Both the position numbers and the translations under genes were made by a program. 64,000 nt of DNA from Kroppenstedtia guangzhouensis (lineage in GTDB: Bacteria; Bacillota; Bacilli; Thermoactinomycetales; DSM-45169): positions 285,633 through 349,632 of the forward strand of contig NZ_BMEX01000005.1 in NCBI RefSeq assembly GCF_014637345.1, in the 5' to 3' direction. Within the stretch, counting starts at the first letter, position 1; every line of letters begins with the position of its first letter. The notes under the pieces are model-generated. The model made no database searches, was not told where the DNA came from, and worked only from the letters and a program-made list of their open reading frames with translations. This document shows positions 13,250-21,708 of the stretch, in pieces.

Positions 13250-13378
13250 GGGATGGGCGATACAGGGATTTCCCTGTGAGTGAACAAATACCGAGGAATG
13301 GTTTCCAATTTTTCTCCCCATCCGTTACACTTGGAATGACAAGTTCGCATCTTGAGTGGAACGGGGTGGGGTACAAGG

Positions 13379-14623
13379 ATGGTCGGATGGAAGAGTAGAG
13401 TGCCGGTCATCATCATTTTATGTGTTCTGTTGATGTCGGTTTTGTCGCTTCTGCCTGCTGGGGAAGTTTTTGCCGACGGCCCACAGAAGGCTCCTTTAGA
13501 TATTCAGGCCCGCTCTTACGTTTTGATGGAGATGGAGACGGGGCAGGTATTGGCCGGAAAAGGGGAGAAACGTCCCTATCCTCCGGCAAGTCTGACTAAA
13601 ATCATGACAGAATATCTGGTGTTGGAGGAAGTGAAGTCGGGTCGGATCCGGTGGAATGACCCGGTGAAAATCAGTGAAAATGCAGCTTCCATTGGAGAGG
13701 CCCAAGTGAATCTCGTCGCCGGGGAGAAACGGACCGTGGAGGAATTGTTCCATGCCATGGCCATCCATTCGGCCAATGATGCCGCTGTCGCTCTGGCCGA
13801 GTACATCTCCGGCAGCGAGCGGGCCTTTGTGGGGAAGATGAATAAGGAAGCCAAGCGCCTTGGACTGAAAGAGACCCATTTTATCAACTGTACAGGTCTG
13901 CCGCGGCACAGTTATCCAGATCCTCCCCAGGTAAAGGGAGAGCATCGGATGTCCGCTAAGGACATCGCCCGGTTGACACGTCACCTTCTTCGGGATCATC
14001 CCCAGGTGATCCAGACCATTTCGCTTCCGGAATACATATTCCGTCAAGGGGAAAAACGGGAATTGATCCTGCCCAACTCCAACCGAATGTTACCGGGTTT
14101 ATCTCACTTTTATGATGGTGTGGATGGAGTGAAAACAGGATATACTCGGGAAGCGGGTTATACTTTTACAGGTACGGCCAAACGGGATGATATGCGTCTG
14201 ATCACGGTGGTGATGGGAACCGATTCCAAGAGTCGCCGGTTTATAGAAACGAAGAAACTGCTGGACTTCGGTTTTCAAAATTATAGGATGAAACCCCTGC
14301 TGAAGAAAGGAAAGTCCGTTCCAAGCCATAGCAAAGTCGCCCTCCATGGGGGAGTGGAGACAGAGGTGCCGGTTGTGGCGGCAGCCTCCCGTGCCCTCCC
14401 GGTTCGCAACGGGGAGAAAGCCCCATATACCCTTCGGGTGGACTTCAAGTCCGGACTGGAAGCCCCGATTCGCTCCGGAGATGTGGTTGGAACGGCTCGG
14501 ATTCAGTTGAAAGGAAAGGATGTACCAGGGGTGCCGCCGGTTCCATTGAAAGCGGGCAAGGATGTAGAGAGAGCCGGTTGGTGGACTCTATTTTTCCGTT
14601 CCGTCACCGAGTGGTTCCGATAA
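13379..14623 (+). CDS. dacA: D-alanyl-D-alanine carboxypeptidase (PBP5 type)
   Basis: 414 residues from ATG 13379, preceded by GGGGTGGGGT; a TTG at 13352 would add nine residues. A signal peptide (hydrophobic VIIILCVLLMSVL, cleavage after VFA) leads to a DacA domain with SxxK (PPASLTKIM), SxN (IHSANDAA) and KTG (DGVKTGYT). A PBP5 C-terminal beta domain ends in an amphipathic region (WWTLFFRSVTEWFR) for membrane anchoring. It trims the terminal D-alanine of peptidoglycan stem peptides. It sits between guaB and pdxS as in Bacillus. Confidence 0.95.
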   Translation: MVGWKSRVPVIIILCVLLMSVLSLLPAGEVFADGPQKAPLDIQARSYVLMEMETGQVLAGKGEKRPYPPASLTKIMTEYLVLEEVKSGRIRWNDPVKISENAASIGEAQVNLVAGEKRTVEELFHAMAIHSANDAAVALAEYISGSERAFVGKMNKEAKRLGLKETHFINCTGLPRHSYPDPPQVKGEHRMSAKDIARLTRHLLRDHPQVIQTISLPEYIFRQGEKRELILPNSNRMLPGLSHFYDGVDGVKTGYTREAGYTFTGTAKRDDMRLITVVMGTDSKSRRFIETKKLLDFGFQNYRMKPLLKKGKSVPSHSKVALHGGVETEVPVVAAASRALPVRNGEKAPYTLRVDFKSGLEAPIRSGDVVGTARIQLKGKDVPGVPPVPLKAGKDVERAGWWTLFFRSVTEWFR

Positions 14624-14632
14624 GTGATTTTG

Positions 14633-14661
14633 TTGTCAATGACAGATCCTTTGGTTACAAT
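14633..14661 (+). promoter_or_regulatory. probable promoter of pdxS
   Basis: TTGTCA (14633-14638) and TACAAT (14656-14661) separated by 17 bp, 41 bp before the pdxS start. Confidence 0.6.
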
Positions 14662-14702
14662 GTTTCTAAATAGTGTCGGGGAAATGAAGGAGGAAACAAC
14701 TC

Positions 14703-15587
14703 ATGAAGGATCAACAGAGGGGCGGAGCGAGCCGGGGCACCCTCCAATTCCGGAAAGGCGGCGTCATCATGGATGTCGTCAACGCGGAACAGGCGAAAGT
14801 TGCTGAAGATGCGGGTGCCGTGGCGGTGATGGCTCTGGAACGGGTACCGGCGGATATCCGTGCGGCGGGTGGAGTGGCGCGAATGGCGGATCCGCGTATT
14901 ATTGAAGAGGTGATAAAAGCGGTCTCCATTCCTGTCATGGCCAAGGCGCGGATCGGACACTTTGTGGAAGCACGCCTGTTGGAAGCGATGGGTGTTGATT
15001 ACATCGATGAGAGCGAAGTGCTGACTCCGGCGGATGATAAATATCACATTGACAAGAACGAATTCACCACTCCTTTTGTATGCGGAGCCCGTGACCTCGG
15101 GGAAGCTTTGCGGAGGATCGGGGAAGGGGCTTCCATGATCCGGACCAAGGGGGAGCCGGGGACCGGAAACATTGTCGAAGCGGTCAAGCACATGCGTCAG
15201 ATGATGTCCCAGATCCGCAAAGTTCAAAACATGTCCCGGGACGAACTGATGGCGGAAGCGAAAGCCATCGGTGCCCCCTATGAACTGTTGCGGCAAGTCC
15301 ACGAAAAAGGACGTCTGCCTGTGGTCAACTTTGCCGCAGGGGGTGTGGCCACTCCGGCGGATGCGGCTTTGATGATGCAGTTGGGGTCTGATGGTGTCTT
15401 TGTCGGATCAGGGATCTTCAAATCGGACAGCCCGGCCAAGTTCGCCCGGGCCATCGTGGAAGCGGCCGCCCATTATGAAGATTTCGGCCGGATTGTTGAG
15501 TTGTCCAAGGGACTGGGAGCGGCGATGCCAGGGATTGAAATCTCCACCCTGGAAGCTTCCCAGCGAATGCAGGAGCGGGGCTGGTAA
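14703..15587 (+). CDS. pdxS: pyridoxal 5'-phosphate synthase subunit PdxS
   Basis: 294 residues, the standard PdxS length. It builds PLP from ribose 5-phosphate, glyceraldehyde 3-phosphate and ammonia; the dodecameric core normally receives ammonia from the glutaminase PdxT. Conserved blocks include [31 protein letters not shown] (Schiff-base lysine) and [15 protein letters not shown]. Start ATG 14703 follows GAAGGAGG. Unlike Bacillus, no pdxT follows; the next 300 bp are the serS leader. pdxT must be elsewhere, or free ammonia is used. Confidence 0.96.
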   Translation: MKDQQRGGASRGTLQFRKGGVIMDVVNAEQAKVAEDAGAVAVMALERVPADIRAAGGVARMADPRIIEEVIKAVSIPVMAKARIGHFVEARLLEAMGVDYIDESEVLTPADDKYHIDKNEFTTPFVCGARDLGEALRRIGEGASMIRTKGEPGTGNIVEAVKHMRQMMSQIRKVQNMSRDELMAEAKAIGAPYELLRQVHEKGRLPVVNFAAGGVATPADAALMMQLGSDGVFVGSGIFKSDSPAKFARAIVEAAAHYEDFGRIVELSKGLGAAMPGIEISTLEASQRMQERGW

Positions 15588-15599
15588 CCGACGGAAAAT

Positions 15600-15869
15600 T
15601 CCTTTTCGGAGAAGATCACCCAAAAGCAACGATGAGAATCAGTACCTGGCACAGGCGGCTCAGAGAGATGGTGGTTGGTGTGAACCGTCCCGTCGAGCCG
15701 GGGAATCCATCTCGGAGCTGCACGCGAAAAACGGACGATATGATCCGTGAAGCGCTGCCGGTCGGGCGGACCGTAATCCCCGCCGTGGAGAGGGCCGAAA
15801 CCCGGTTTCGGCCAATGAGGGTGGCAACGCGGAACTTCCGTCCCTTGGGATGGGAGTTCTATTTTTTAT
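15600..15869 (+). promoter_or_regulatory. T-box leader (serine) of serS
   Basis: Transcribed leader with the diagnostic T-box AGGGTGGCAACGCGG at about 15818-15832. This is followed by a terminator stem AACTTCCGTCCC/GGGATGGGAGTT and a T-run ending at about 15869. Upstream lie stem I elements, with TCC at 15706-15708 as the likely specifier codon for serine. Uncharged tRNA-Ser should stabilise the antiterminator and switch serS on. The leader start is approximate. Confidence 0.9.
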
Positions 15870-15885
15870 GAGGAGGGTTCAGTTG

Positions 15886-17166
15886 ATGTTGGATTTGAAG
15901 ATGTTGCGACGGGATTTGGAGCAGGTGCGCAAGAGGTTGGAACATCGGGGAGAGGATATCAGCGGTCTGGACTCGGTGATCCGACTGGATGAACGTCGAC
16001 GGGAGTTGTTGAGGGAAACGGAACAATTGAAAAACCGGCGCAATGTGGTATCCAAGGAGGTTGCACAGAAGAAGAAAGCGGGGGAAGAGGCAGAGGAGAC
16101 CATCGCCGAGATGAGACGTGTGGGTGACCGGATCAAGGAACTGGATGAAGAAGTGCGTCAGGTGGAGCGGGAACTAGATCATGTGTTACTCACCTTGCCT
16201 AACCTGCCTCATGAGAGTGTCCCTATCGGCGAGAGCGAAGAGGATAATCAACCTGTCCGTCATTGGGGAGAAGTTCCCCAGTGGAACTTTGAACCGAAGC
16301 CCCATTGGGAGTTGGCGACGGAATTGGATATTCTCGATTTTGAGCGTGCTGGCAAGGTGACAGGATCCCGCTTTGTTTTTTACAAAGGAGTGGGTGCCCG
16401 ACTGGAGCGGGCATTGTTCAACTACATGCTGGATTTTCACACGGAAAAGAACGGCTACACGGAGATGATCCCACCGTATATGGTGAATCGTGACAGCATG
16501 ACCGGGACGGGGCAACTCCCCAAGTTCGCCGAAGATTCCTTTGCAGTGGCGGACACGGATTACTATTTGATTCCCACGGCGGAGGTGCCCGTGACCAACT
16601 TCCACAGGGGAGAGGTCTTGTCCGCCACGGAACTACCTGTCAAATACGCCGGATTCAGCGCCAATTTCCGTTCCGAGGCAGGTTCGGCGGGACGGGACAC
16701 CCGGGGTCTGATCCGCACCCACCAGTTTAACAAGGTGGAACTGGTGAAATTGGTCAAACCGGAGGACTCCTATGATGAGTTGGAAAGCTTGGTTCAAAAT
16801 GCGGAGATGGTGTTGCAGCAATTGGGCCTTCCTTATCGGGTCCTGCTGATGTGCACGGCAGATCTCGGATTCACCGCCGCCAAGAAATACGACCTGGAGG
16901 TTTGGCTTCCCAGCTCAAATACTTACCGGGAGATCTCTTCCTGCAGCAATTTTGAAGACTTCCAGGCCCGTCGGGCCAATATCCGCTTCCGCCGGGATGC
17001 CGGATCCAAACCGGAGTATGTCCATACCCTCAACGGATCGGGACTGGCGATTGGCCGAACTGTGGCCGCTCTGTTGGAAAATTATCAGGAGGAAGACGGC
17101 AGCATCCGTATCCCGGAGGTGTTGCGTCCCTATATGGGGGGACTGGAGAAAATCGAAAAAGCTTAA
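15886..17166 (+). CDS. serS: seryl-tRNA synthetase
   Basis: 426 residues from ATG 15886, which gives [18 protein letters not shown] and has AGGAGGG eight bases upstream; the longer frame from 15850 starts inside the terminator. It charges tRNA-Ser with serine. An N-terminal antiparallel coiled-coil arm (about residues 30-100) is followed by a class II core ([39 protein letters not shown], and the motif 3 region [18 protein letters not shown]). Expression is controlled by the serine T-box; a serine tRNA gene lies directly downstream. Confidence 0.97.
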   Translation: MLDLKMLRRDLEQVRKRLEHRGEDISGLDSVIRLDERRRELLRETEQLKNRRNVVSKEVAQKKKAGEEAEETIAEMRRVGDRIKELDEEVRQVERELDHVLLTLPNLPHESVPIGESEEDNQPVRHWGEVPQWNFEPKPHWELATELDILDFERAGKVTGSRFVFYKGVGARLERALFNYMLDFHTEKNGYTEMIPPYMVNRDSMTGTGQLPKFAEDSFAVADTDYYLIPTAEVPVTNFHRGEVLSATELPVKYAGFSANFRSEAGSAGRDTRGLIRTHQFNKVELVKLVKPEDSYDELESLVQNAEMVLQQLGLPYRVLLMCTADLGFTAAKKYDLEVWLPSSNTYREISSCSNFEDFQARRANIRFRRDAGSKPEYVHTLNGSGLAIGRTVAALLENYQEEDGSIRIPEVLRPYMGGLEKIEKA

Positions 17167-17249
17167 AGCTGGCAAGGAGGGCTGTCGTACGCAGCCCTCT
17201 TGACACAGACAGCGATCCACCTCTATAATGGTGATCTGATGGAGAATGT

Positions 17250-17339
<90 letters not shown>

Positions 17340-17384
17340 AAAATAAGGGCTTTGGGCTTGATCGTCTGATGAGAAACAGACCAT

Positions 17385-17404
17385 TTGCAACCCAATTGCA
17401 ACCC
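17385..17404. repeat. direct repeats TTGCAACCC (integrase arm-type sites)
   Basis: Two TTGCAACCC copies 11 bp apart lie 46 bp after tRNA-Ser(UGA). The same pair lies at the same relative place behind tRNA-Ser(CGA). They look like arm-type binding sites of the adjacent tyrosine integrase. Confidence 0.6.
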
Positions 17405-17414
17405 TTTATTTAGA

Positions 17415-17890
17415 TAAAGCATATGGTAGTCTGCAAACAAGAAGTTGTCCAATTTTTGGGCAGCTTCTTGTTGCATATTAGGCATCACGTAAGAATATGT
17501 GTCCATGGTGATCGTGATGGTGGAATGCCCTAAGCGCTCCGAAACGACCTTGGGATGGATCCCATTTGGAGTAATAATGTAGCATGAGTGTGTCGTAGAT
17601 CATGAAAACGAACATGTGGCAGACTTATATCGATTGGCTTTCCGTTTTTTCTGGGGAAAATCAGATCGTGGTCATCATACGCTTTTCCAAGTTTCAAACG
17701 TTCTTTACCTTGATGTATTTTAATATGTTTCAGGTGATTGATAACAGAATGAGAAAGTGCTACGGTATGGAGACTTTTGTTTGTTTTGGTTGTTTCTCGG
17801 ATTACTAATCCTTGACTTTCCATCTTAATCCGAAAATTTCTCCTCGTCTCATTCCGGTATTGAGTGTAAAATAAATTGTGTGTATATTAT
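17415..17890 (-). pseudogene. decayed tyrosine integrase, C-terminal part
   Basis: Close relative of the intact integrase at 27546-28703. Readable pieces in different frames are TLNTGMRRGEIFGLRWK, LVIRETTKTNKSLHTVALS, a FHDLRHTHATLLL block, and MDTYSYVMPNMQQEAAQKLD with the catalytic tyrosine. There is a deletion after RWK, a frameshift near 17.52 kb and a lost stop codon; the N-terminal half is gone. It marks a former integration at tRNA-Ser(UGA). Confidence 0.88.
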
Positions 17891-18021
17891 GAAAATAGGG
17901 GCACCGGGCCATTTCGGGAAAATTGTACGCTTAGACTCTTGGACACAATATTCATACAAAAGACTGTGTAAGGTTGAGAAGTTTTCGGGGCAATATTCTC
18001 AGTACCGACGGGACCAATATC

Positions 18022-18291
18022 ATGGGAGCAAGCATTCAGATTCGATGGACCGATTTTTTCACTCAGGAAGCGGCGGAGAAGGTAGCCAAGTCTTTTGAAT
18101 GGGTTCGACGGGACGAGGCAACAGACGAGATTCTATGCGGCGGAAACCTTCATATCTTCACTGAAAACGAATGGACCCCTGAGATCCGGTCCGAGATTAA
18201 GAAGCGGATAAAGAAACCCGGTAATGGGGATCCGGATCTGCAGGATCAATTGAACCTCGATACTAACAACCTTGGGACGGGTCAGGTGTAG
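18022..18291 (+). CDS. small hypothetical protein, GerP-like tail
   Basis: 89 residues from ATG 18022 (an upstream TTG at 17974 is also possible; neither has a strong ribosome site). No family recognised over most of its length, which is charged and soluble. The last 20 residues follow the pattern D-x-D-x-Q-D-x4-D-x-N-N-x-G-x2-Q-V, shared with the next protein. It ends two bases before the next gene's start region, so the two form an operon. A role in the spore is only a guess from the neighbour. Confidence 0.55.
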   Translation: MGASIQIRWTDFFTQEAAEKVAKSFEWVRRDEATDEILCGGNLHIFTENEWTPEIRSEIKKRIKKPGNGDPDLQDQLNLDTNNLGTGQV

Positions 18292-18296
18292 GATGG

Positions 18297-18533
18297 ATGC
18301 CGGCCCATATCAGTGTCGGCGTAATCAAAAACAACAACCTGAGTCAGGGAGCGACGATCACCTTGGGGGTGAATGTGGTTCAGAATCGCAATTCCACCAA
18401 GCAGAATATTGGAAATTTCGTAATCGGCGATGGGCACCAATCTTTGCCTACTGGTCAAGTGAACAACCTGGACAGTGATTTTCAGGATAGTCAAAGTATT
18501 GACTCCAATAACTATGCCGGAATCCAGGTGTAA
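18297..18533 (+). CDS. small protein resembling GerPA/GerPF spore germination proteins
   Basis: 78 residues starting MPAHISVGVIKNNNLSQGA, with an N-x-G-x-F-V-I-G-D segment and a tail DSDFQDSQSIDSNNY. This layout (MPA start, alternating hydrophobics, Asn/Gly turn, D-x-D tail) resembles the GerPA/GerPF family, whose members help germinants cross the spore coat in Bacillus. The resemblance is weak, so the function is tentative. AGGTGTAGG upstream overlaps the stop of the previous gene. Confidence 0.6.
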   Translation: MPAHISVGVIKNNNLSQGATITLGVNVVQNRNSTKQNIGNFVIGDGHQSLPTGQVNNLDSDFQDSQSIDSNNYAGIQV

Positions 18534-18644
18534 TCATCCTCTCCGCACCACTGTTCTCCCCCCTGCATAGAATGAGGTGGGCATTCGGCCATCCGGTCAT
18601 CGTTGCAGGGCCGAATCAACATCTCCGTCTGGGGGGAATTCATC

Positions 18645-20489
18645 ATGTGCGGGATCACCGGTTGGATCGATTGGAATCGGGACCTGAGCCGGGAACGACA
18701 AACGTTGGAAAGGATGAATCAGCAACTGACATGCGATGGACCGGACGGGGAGGGGATCTGGCAATCCCAACATGCAGGTCTGTGCCACCGGCAGTTGCTC
18801 GGTACCGACCCCGAAGTCTTCTCCCAACCGATGGTACGTCGATTCGGGAACAGGAATCTAATCATCACTTTTTACGGGAAACTGTTTGACACAGGGGATT
18901 TGTCCCGGGAATTGAAATCCCGAGGATACCCCGTGCATAGCCCTTCCGACCCGGAACTGGTCTTGGCAGCTTATGCAGAATGGGGGGATGCGGCTCCCGA
19001 ACACCTGGACGGAATATTTGCTTTTGCAATTTGGGATGAAGGAGATCAAAGCCTGTTCATGGCCCGGGACCGGTTCGGGATCAAGCCTCTTTTTTATACT
19101 GAGAGAGCAGGGGGAATCTTGTTTGCTTCGAAGTTGAAGGCATTGTTGGTCCATCCTGAGGTGGCGCCGGAAGTGGATGGGGAGGGATTGGCAGAGGTGC
19201 TGGTGATGGGACCCTCCAGAACTCCCGGACATGGGGTTTTTAAAGGGATCAGGGAACTTTTGCCCGGTTATGTGCTCAGAGCGAACCAAAATGGCATCCG
19301 CCACCATTCCTACTGGAGGCTGGAGAGCCAACCCCATGCCGATGATTTGGAGACTACAGTGCGACGTGTTCGGGAATTGTTTATGGATGCGGTTCAGCGC
19401 CAGTTGGATTCTGATGTGCCTGTGGGAGCGATGTTGTCCGGAGGGCTCGACTCCAGTGCCATCTCCGCCTGTGTCGCTGAAATCCTCCATAAGGAGGAGA
19501 GGGGACAGCTGCAAACTTTTTCCTTGGATTACGTGGGAAACGACCGGTTTTTCCGGCCGAATGAATTCCAGCCCCATGCCGATGCTCCCTGGGTGAATCG
19601 AATGGTGGAAAGGATCGGCTCCCAACACAACGAAATCCTGATAGATACCCCGGACTTGGTGACGGCGCTGAAGGATGCCGTCATAGCCCGTGATTTGCCT
19701 GGAATGGCTGATGTGGATTCATCCATGATTCTGTTTTGCAGAGAGATCCAAAAGCAGGCGATGGTGGTCTTCTCTGGAGAATGTGCCGACGAGGTGTTCG
19801 GAGGATACCCTTGGTTCCACCGACGGGAACTGACCCACGCCGCCACCTTTCCCTGGGCCCGCCTGATTGGGGAGAGGATCGGATTTCTCTCACCGGAGGT
19901 GATTCAAAAGATACGACCTTCGGAGTATGTGGCGGATCGCTACCGAGAGGCTTTGTCCGAGGTCTCCCGGTTGCCGGGGGAGGATCCGGAGGAAGCGCGA
20001 ATCCGGGAGATTTTCCATCTCAACTTGACCCGGTGGATGCCTACATTGGTCGATCGGTTGGACCGGATGAGTATGGCAGCCGGACTGGAAGTGCGGGTTC
20101 CCTTCTGTGACCATCGCTTGGTGGAATATATCTGGAATGTTCCCTGGTCCATGAAAAAGAGCGAAGGAAGGGAGAAAGGGCTGTTGCGAAAGGCGATGGC
20201 GGGCCTTCTGCCAGAGGATGTATTGTGGCGGAAGAAGAGTCCTTTTCCCAAGACTCACAACCCCGTCTACCTGGAACAGGTGGTGGATCAGGCGCTGGGG
20301 ATCCTGAATGACGGAACATCACAGGTACTGGATCTTCTCAATATCGACGCCTGGCGCCGGTTTGCCGGTCAGGATTTGAAGGGGAGCCACTTTCCCTGGT
20401 TCGGCCAATTGATGAATGTTCCCCAGTGGTTCGCCTATCTGATTCAGTTGGATCAATGGATGAGAGAATATCGCGTGATCATCAAGTAA
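18645..20489 (+). CDS. asnO: glutamine-hydrolysing asparagine synthetase (AsnO type)
   Basis: 614 residues, the same length as Bacillus AsnO. Class II glutaminase N-terminus with Cys2 (MCGITGWIDW), then an ATP-pyrophosphatase domain with SGGLDSSAISACVAE. Converts aspartate, ATP and glutamine to asparagine. Start chosen at ATG 18645 because Cys must be residue 2; GGGGGG lies upstream. AsnO is sporulation-linked in Bacillus, which would fit the preceding GerP-like genes, though other asparagine synthetase paralogues cannot be excluded. A strong terminator follows. Confidence 0.9.
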   Translation: MCGITGWIDWNRDLSRERQTLERMNQQLTCDGPDGEGIWQSQHAGLCHRQLLGTDPEVFSQPMVRRFGNRNLIITFYGKLFDTGDLSRELKSRGYPVHSPSDPELVLAAYAEWGDAAPEHLDGIFAFAIWDEGDQSLFMARDRFGIKPLFYTERAGGILFASKLKALLVHPEVAPEVDGEGLAEVLVMGPSRTPGHGVFKGIRELLPGYVLRANQNGIRHHSYWRLESQPHADDLETTVRRVRELFMDAVQRQLDSDVPVGAMLSGGLDSSAISACVAEILHKEERGQLQTFSLDYVGNDRFFRPNEFQPHADAPWVNRMVERIGSQHNEILIDTPDLVTALKDAVIARDLPGMADVDSSMILFCREIQKQAMVVFSGECADEVFGGYPWFHRRELTHAATFPWARLIGERIGFLSPEVIQKIRPSEYVADRYREALSEVSRLPGEDPEEARIREIFHLNLTRWMPTLVDRLDRMSMAAGLEVRVPFCDHRLVEYIWNVPWSMKKSEGREKGLLRKAMAGLLPEDVLWRKKSPFPKTHNPVYLEQVVDQALGILNDGTSQVLDLLNIDAWRRFAGQDLKGSHFPWFGQLMNVPQWFAYLIQLDQWMREYRVIIK

Positions 20490-20502
20490 TATTCCGGTTA
20501 TC

Positions 20503-20533
20503 GCCGCCGCTAATAAATCGGCGGCATTTTTTT
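20503..20533 (+). terminator. asnO terminator
   Basis: GCCGCCG/CGGCGGC stem (20503-20509 and 20519-20525) with a 9-nt loop, followed by a T-run. It starts 14 bp after the asnO stop codon. Confidence 0.85.
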
Positions 20534-20578
20534 ATGGGAAAAAATAAACGGAGTTTTTGTCGAACGGGTGTTAAATTA

Positions 20579-20597
20579 CGAACATATGTTCTATAAT
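20579..20597 (+). promoter_or_regulatory. LexA-type SOS box overlapping a promoter -10 element
   Basis: CGAACATATGTTCT (20579-20592) matches the Gram-positive LexA consensus CGAACRNRYGTTYC at 13 of 14 positions. It abuts a perfect -10 TATAAT (20592-20597), so a bound repressor would block the promoter. The -35 is poor (TGTTAA at 20569-20574, 17-bp spacer). The gene served is the 42-codon frame starting at 20644. Confidence 0.75.
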
Positions 20598-20643
20598 TGA
20601 GACAAGGACTGAACCCGACCCACCTTCAAAAGGGGGCGATCTG

Positions 20644-20772
20644 ATGGAAAAGTGGGTTCAATTGTTGGTGGCAGTTGTATCGTTGGTCCGAGTTCTTCTG
20701 GAGTTGCCGGAAACTCTGTTCAAATGGAAAAAGCAGCACCGGAAAAAGGGGCGCATCAAAGGCAGGCGCTGA
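20644..20772 (+). CDS. 42-residue membrane peptide, probably SOS-induced
   Basis: ATG 20644 follows AAAAGGGGGCGA. One hydrophobic helix (about residues 4-20, WVQLLVAVVSLVRVLLEL) is followed by a strongly basic tail (KKQHRKKGRIKGRR). No family recognised. A small single-helix basic peptide behind a LexA-type box resembles in style the SOS-induced membrane peptides of other bacteria (TisB of Escherichia coli, or SOS division inhibitors such as YneA, which is larger and has a LysM domain). It has its own promoter and terminator. Function unknown; toxin or division inhibitor is inference. Confidence 0.7.
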   Translation: MEKWVQLLVAVVSLVRVLLELPETLFKWKKQHRKKGRIKGRR

Positions 20773-20778
20773 GGCTTT

Positions 20779-20817
20779 AAAAGGGGCAGCCATCCGGGAG
20801 AGGGAGGGCTGCTCTTT
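20779..20817 (+). terminator. terminator after the 42-residue peptide gene
   Basis: GCAGCC/GGCTGC stem, extended by weaker pairs to the AAAGG and CTCTTT flanks, with a purine-rich loop. It lies 7 bp after the stop codon. Confidence 0.55.
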
Positions 20818-20871
20818 CGGTGGGGGTTGCGTCCTATGACATCCATCTGATATGATATAGATTGAAATCAT

Positions 20872-20947
20872 ACGCCCGTAGCTCAGTGGATAGAGCAGTG
20901 GTTTCCTAAACCACGTGTCGGAGGTTCGATTCCTCTCGGGCGTGCCA
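20872..20947 (+). tRNA. tRNA-Arg (anticodon CCU)
   Basis: 76-nt tRNA: acceptor ACGCCCG/CGGGCGT, D-arm GCTCAGTGGATAGAGC, anticodon loop TTCCTAA (CCT, reads AGG), T-loop TTCGATT and encoded CCA. Commonly a phage or island integration target, but no integrase sequence adjoins it here. Confidence 0.96.
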
Positions 20948-21016
20948 GAACGGCAGAGCCTCCCTGTTCAAGGGGAGGCGTTTCTTTTGCTTGGAAAAAG
21001 CGGGGGAGGTTGGCTC

Positions 21017-21619
21017 ATGCGCCCGGAAACCATTGAACAAATCTTTCAGTCGGCCGTCGAAGTTTTTGCTCACAGCGGTTTTGAGAGAGCCAAGATGGAT
21101 GAGATCGCACGTCGTGCCGGGGTGGCCAAAGGAACGATCTATTATCATTTCAAGGGTAAGGAAGAGCTGTTTGTCGCCCTGATGAATGACGGTATGGAAC
21201 GGATCATGGATCAACTGCGGCGACGGATGGAGGTGACGGAGGATCCAGTTCATCAATTGGAGGGTCTGTTGGAAGGATTGGTTGAATATCTTTACCATAA
21301 CGGGACCTTTGCCAAATTGTTGATCAGTGAATCCTGGGGCTCCATTGAAAGGCAACATGAGTTTCGCGCCCGCCTTCGTGAATTGGTGGAACTGATCGAA
21401 GATGTGCTGGGCCGGGGGGGCGCCCGTGGATGTTTTCTTCCGGTAAAAGGGCACGATACGGCCGTGGCTATTTTTGGAGCGGCCAGTGTGGCCGTGTTGC
21501 AGGATCTTTTTCGCGATCCGGATGAAAAACCGGCCCCTGAAGAACGGATAGGCGAAATGGCGGATCACCTCAAACAATTGATCTACAAAGGCGTAGTGGC
21601 CTCCCGATCAGGAAAATAA
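21017..21619 (+). CDS. TetR-family transcriptional regulator
   Basis: 200 residues from ATG 21017 with GGGGGAGG upstream. N-terminal helix-turn-helix with the hallmark MDEIARRAGVAKGTIYYHFKGKEELF, then a helical ligand-binding domain. It lies 89 bp upstream of a YhgE/Pip-type gene. A palindrome of TetR type is found between the two, so it most likely represses that gene and perhaps itself. The inducer is unknown. Confidence 0.92.
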   Translation: MRPETIEQIFQSAVEVFAHSGFERAKMDEIARRAGVAKGTIYYHFKGKEELFVALMNDGMERIMDQLRRRMEVTEDPVHQLEGLLEGLVEYLYHNGTFAKLLISESWGSIERQHEFRARLRELVELIEDVLGRGGARGCFLPVKGHDTAVAIFGAASVAVLQDLFRDPDEKPAPEERIGEMADHLKQLIYKGVVASRSGK

Positions 21620-21660
21620 CCCTTTTCAAAAAGGAGTGTTCATTATATAATCCCTTTTGT

Positions 21661-21674
21661 ACTGACCAGTCAGT
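21661..21674. promoter_or_regulatory. TetR-type operator
   Basis: ACTGACCAGTCAGT, a near-perfect palindrome (only the central CA breaks symmetry) of the form bound by TetR regulators of YhgE and fatty-acid genes. It is 35 bp before the yhgE-like start. Confidence 0.7.
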
Positions 21675-21708
21675 TCATGTTCGTGGAAGAAGGAGGGGGT
21701 TTTTCTCC

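Noticed and set aside
20872..20947. tRNA-Arg(CCU) as a second integration site
   Set aside because: No integrase sequence, no duplicated tRNA end and normal chromosomal genes on both sides.
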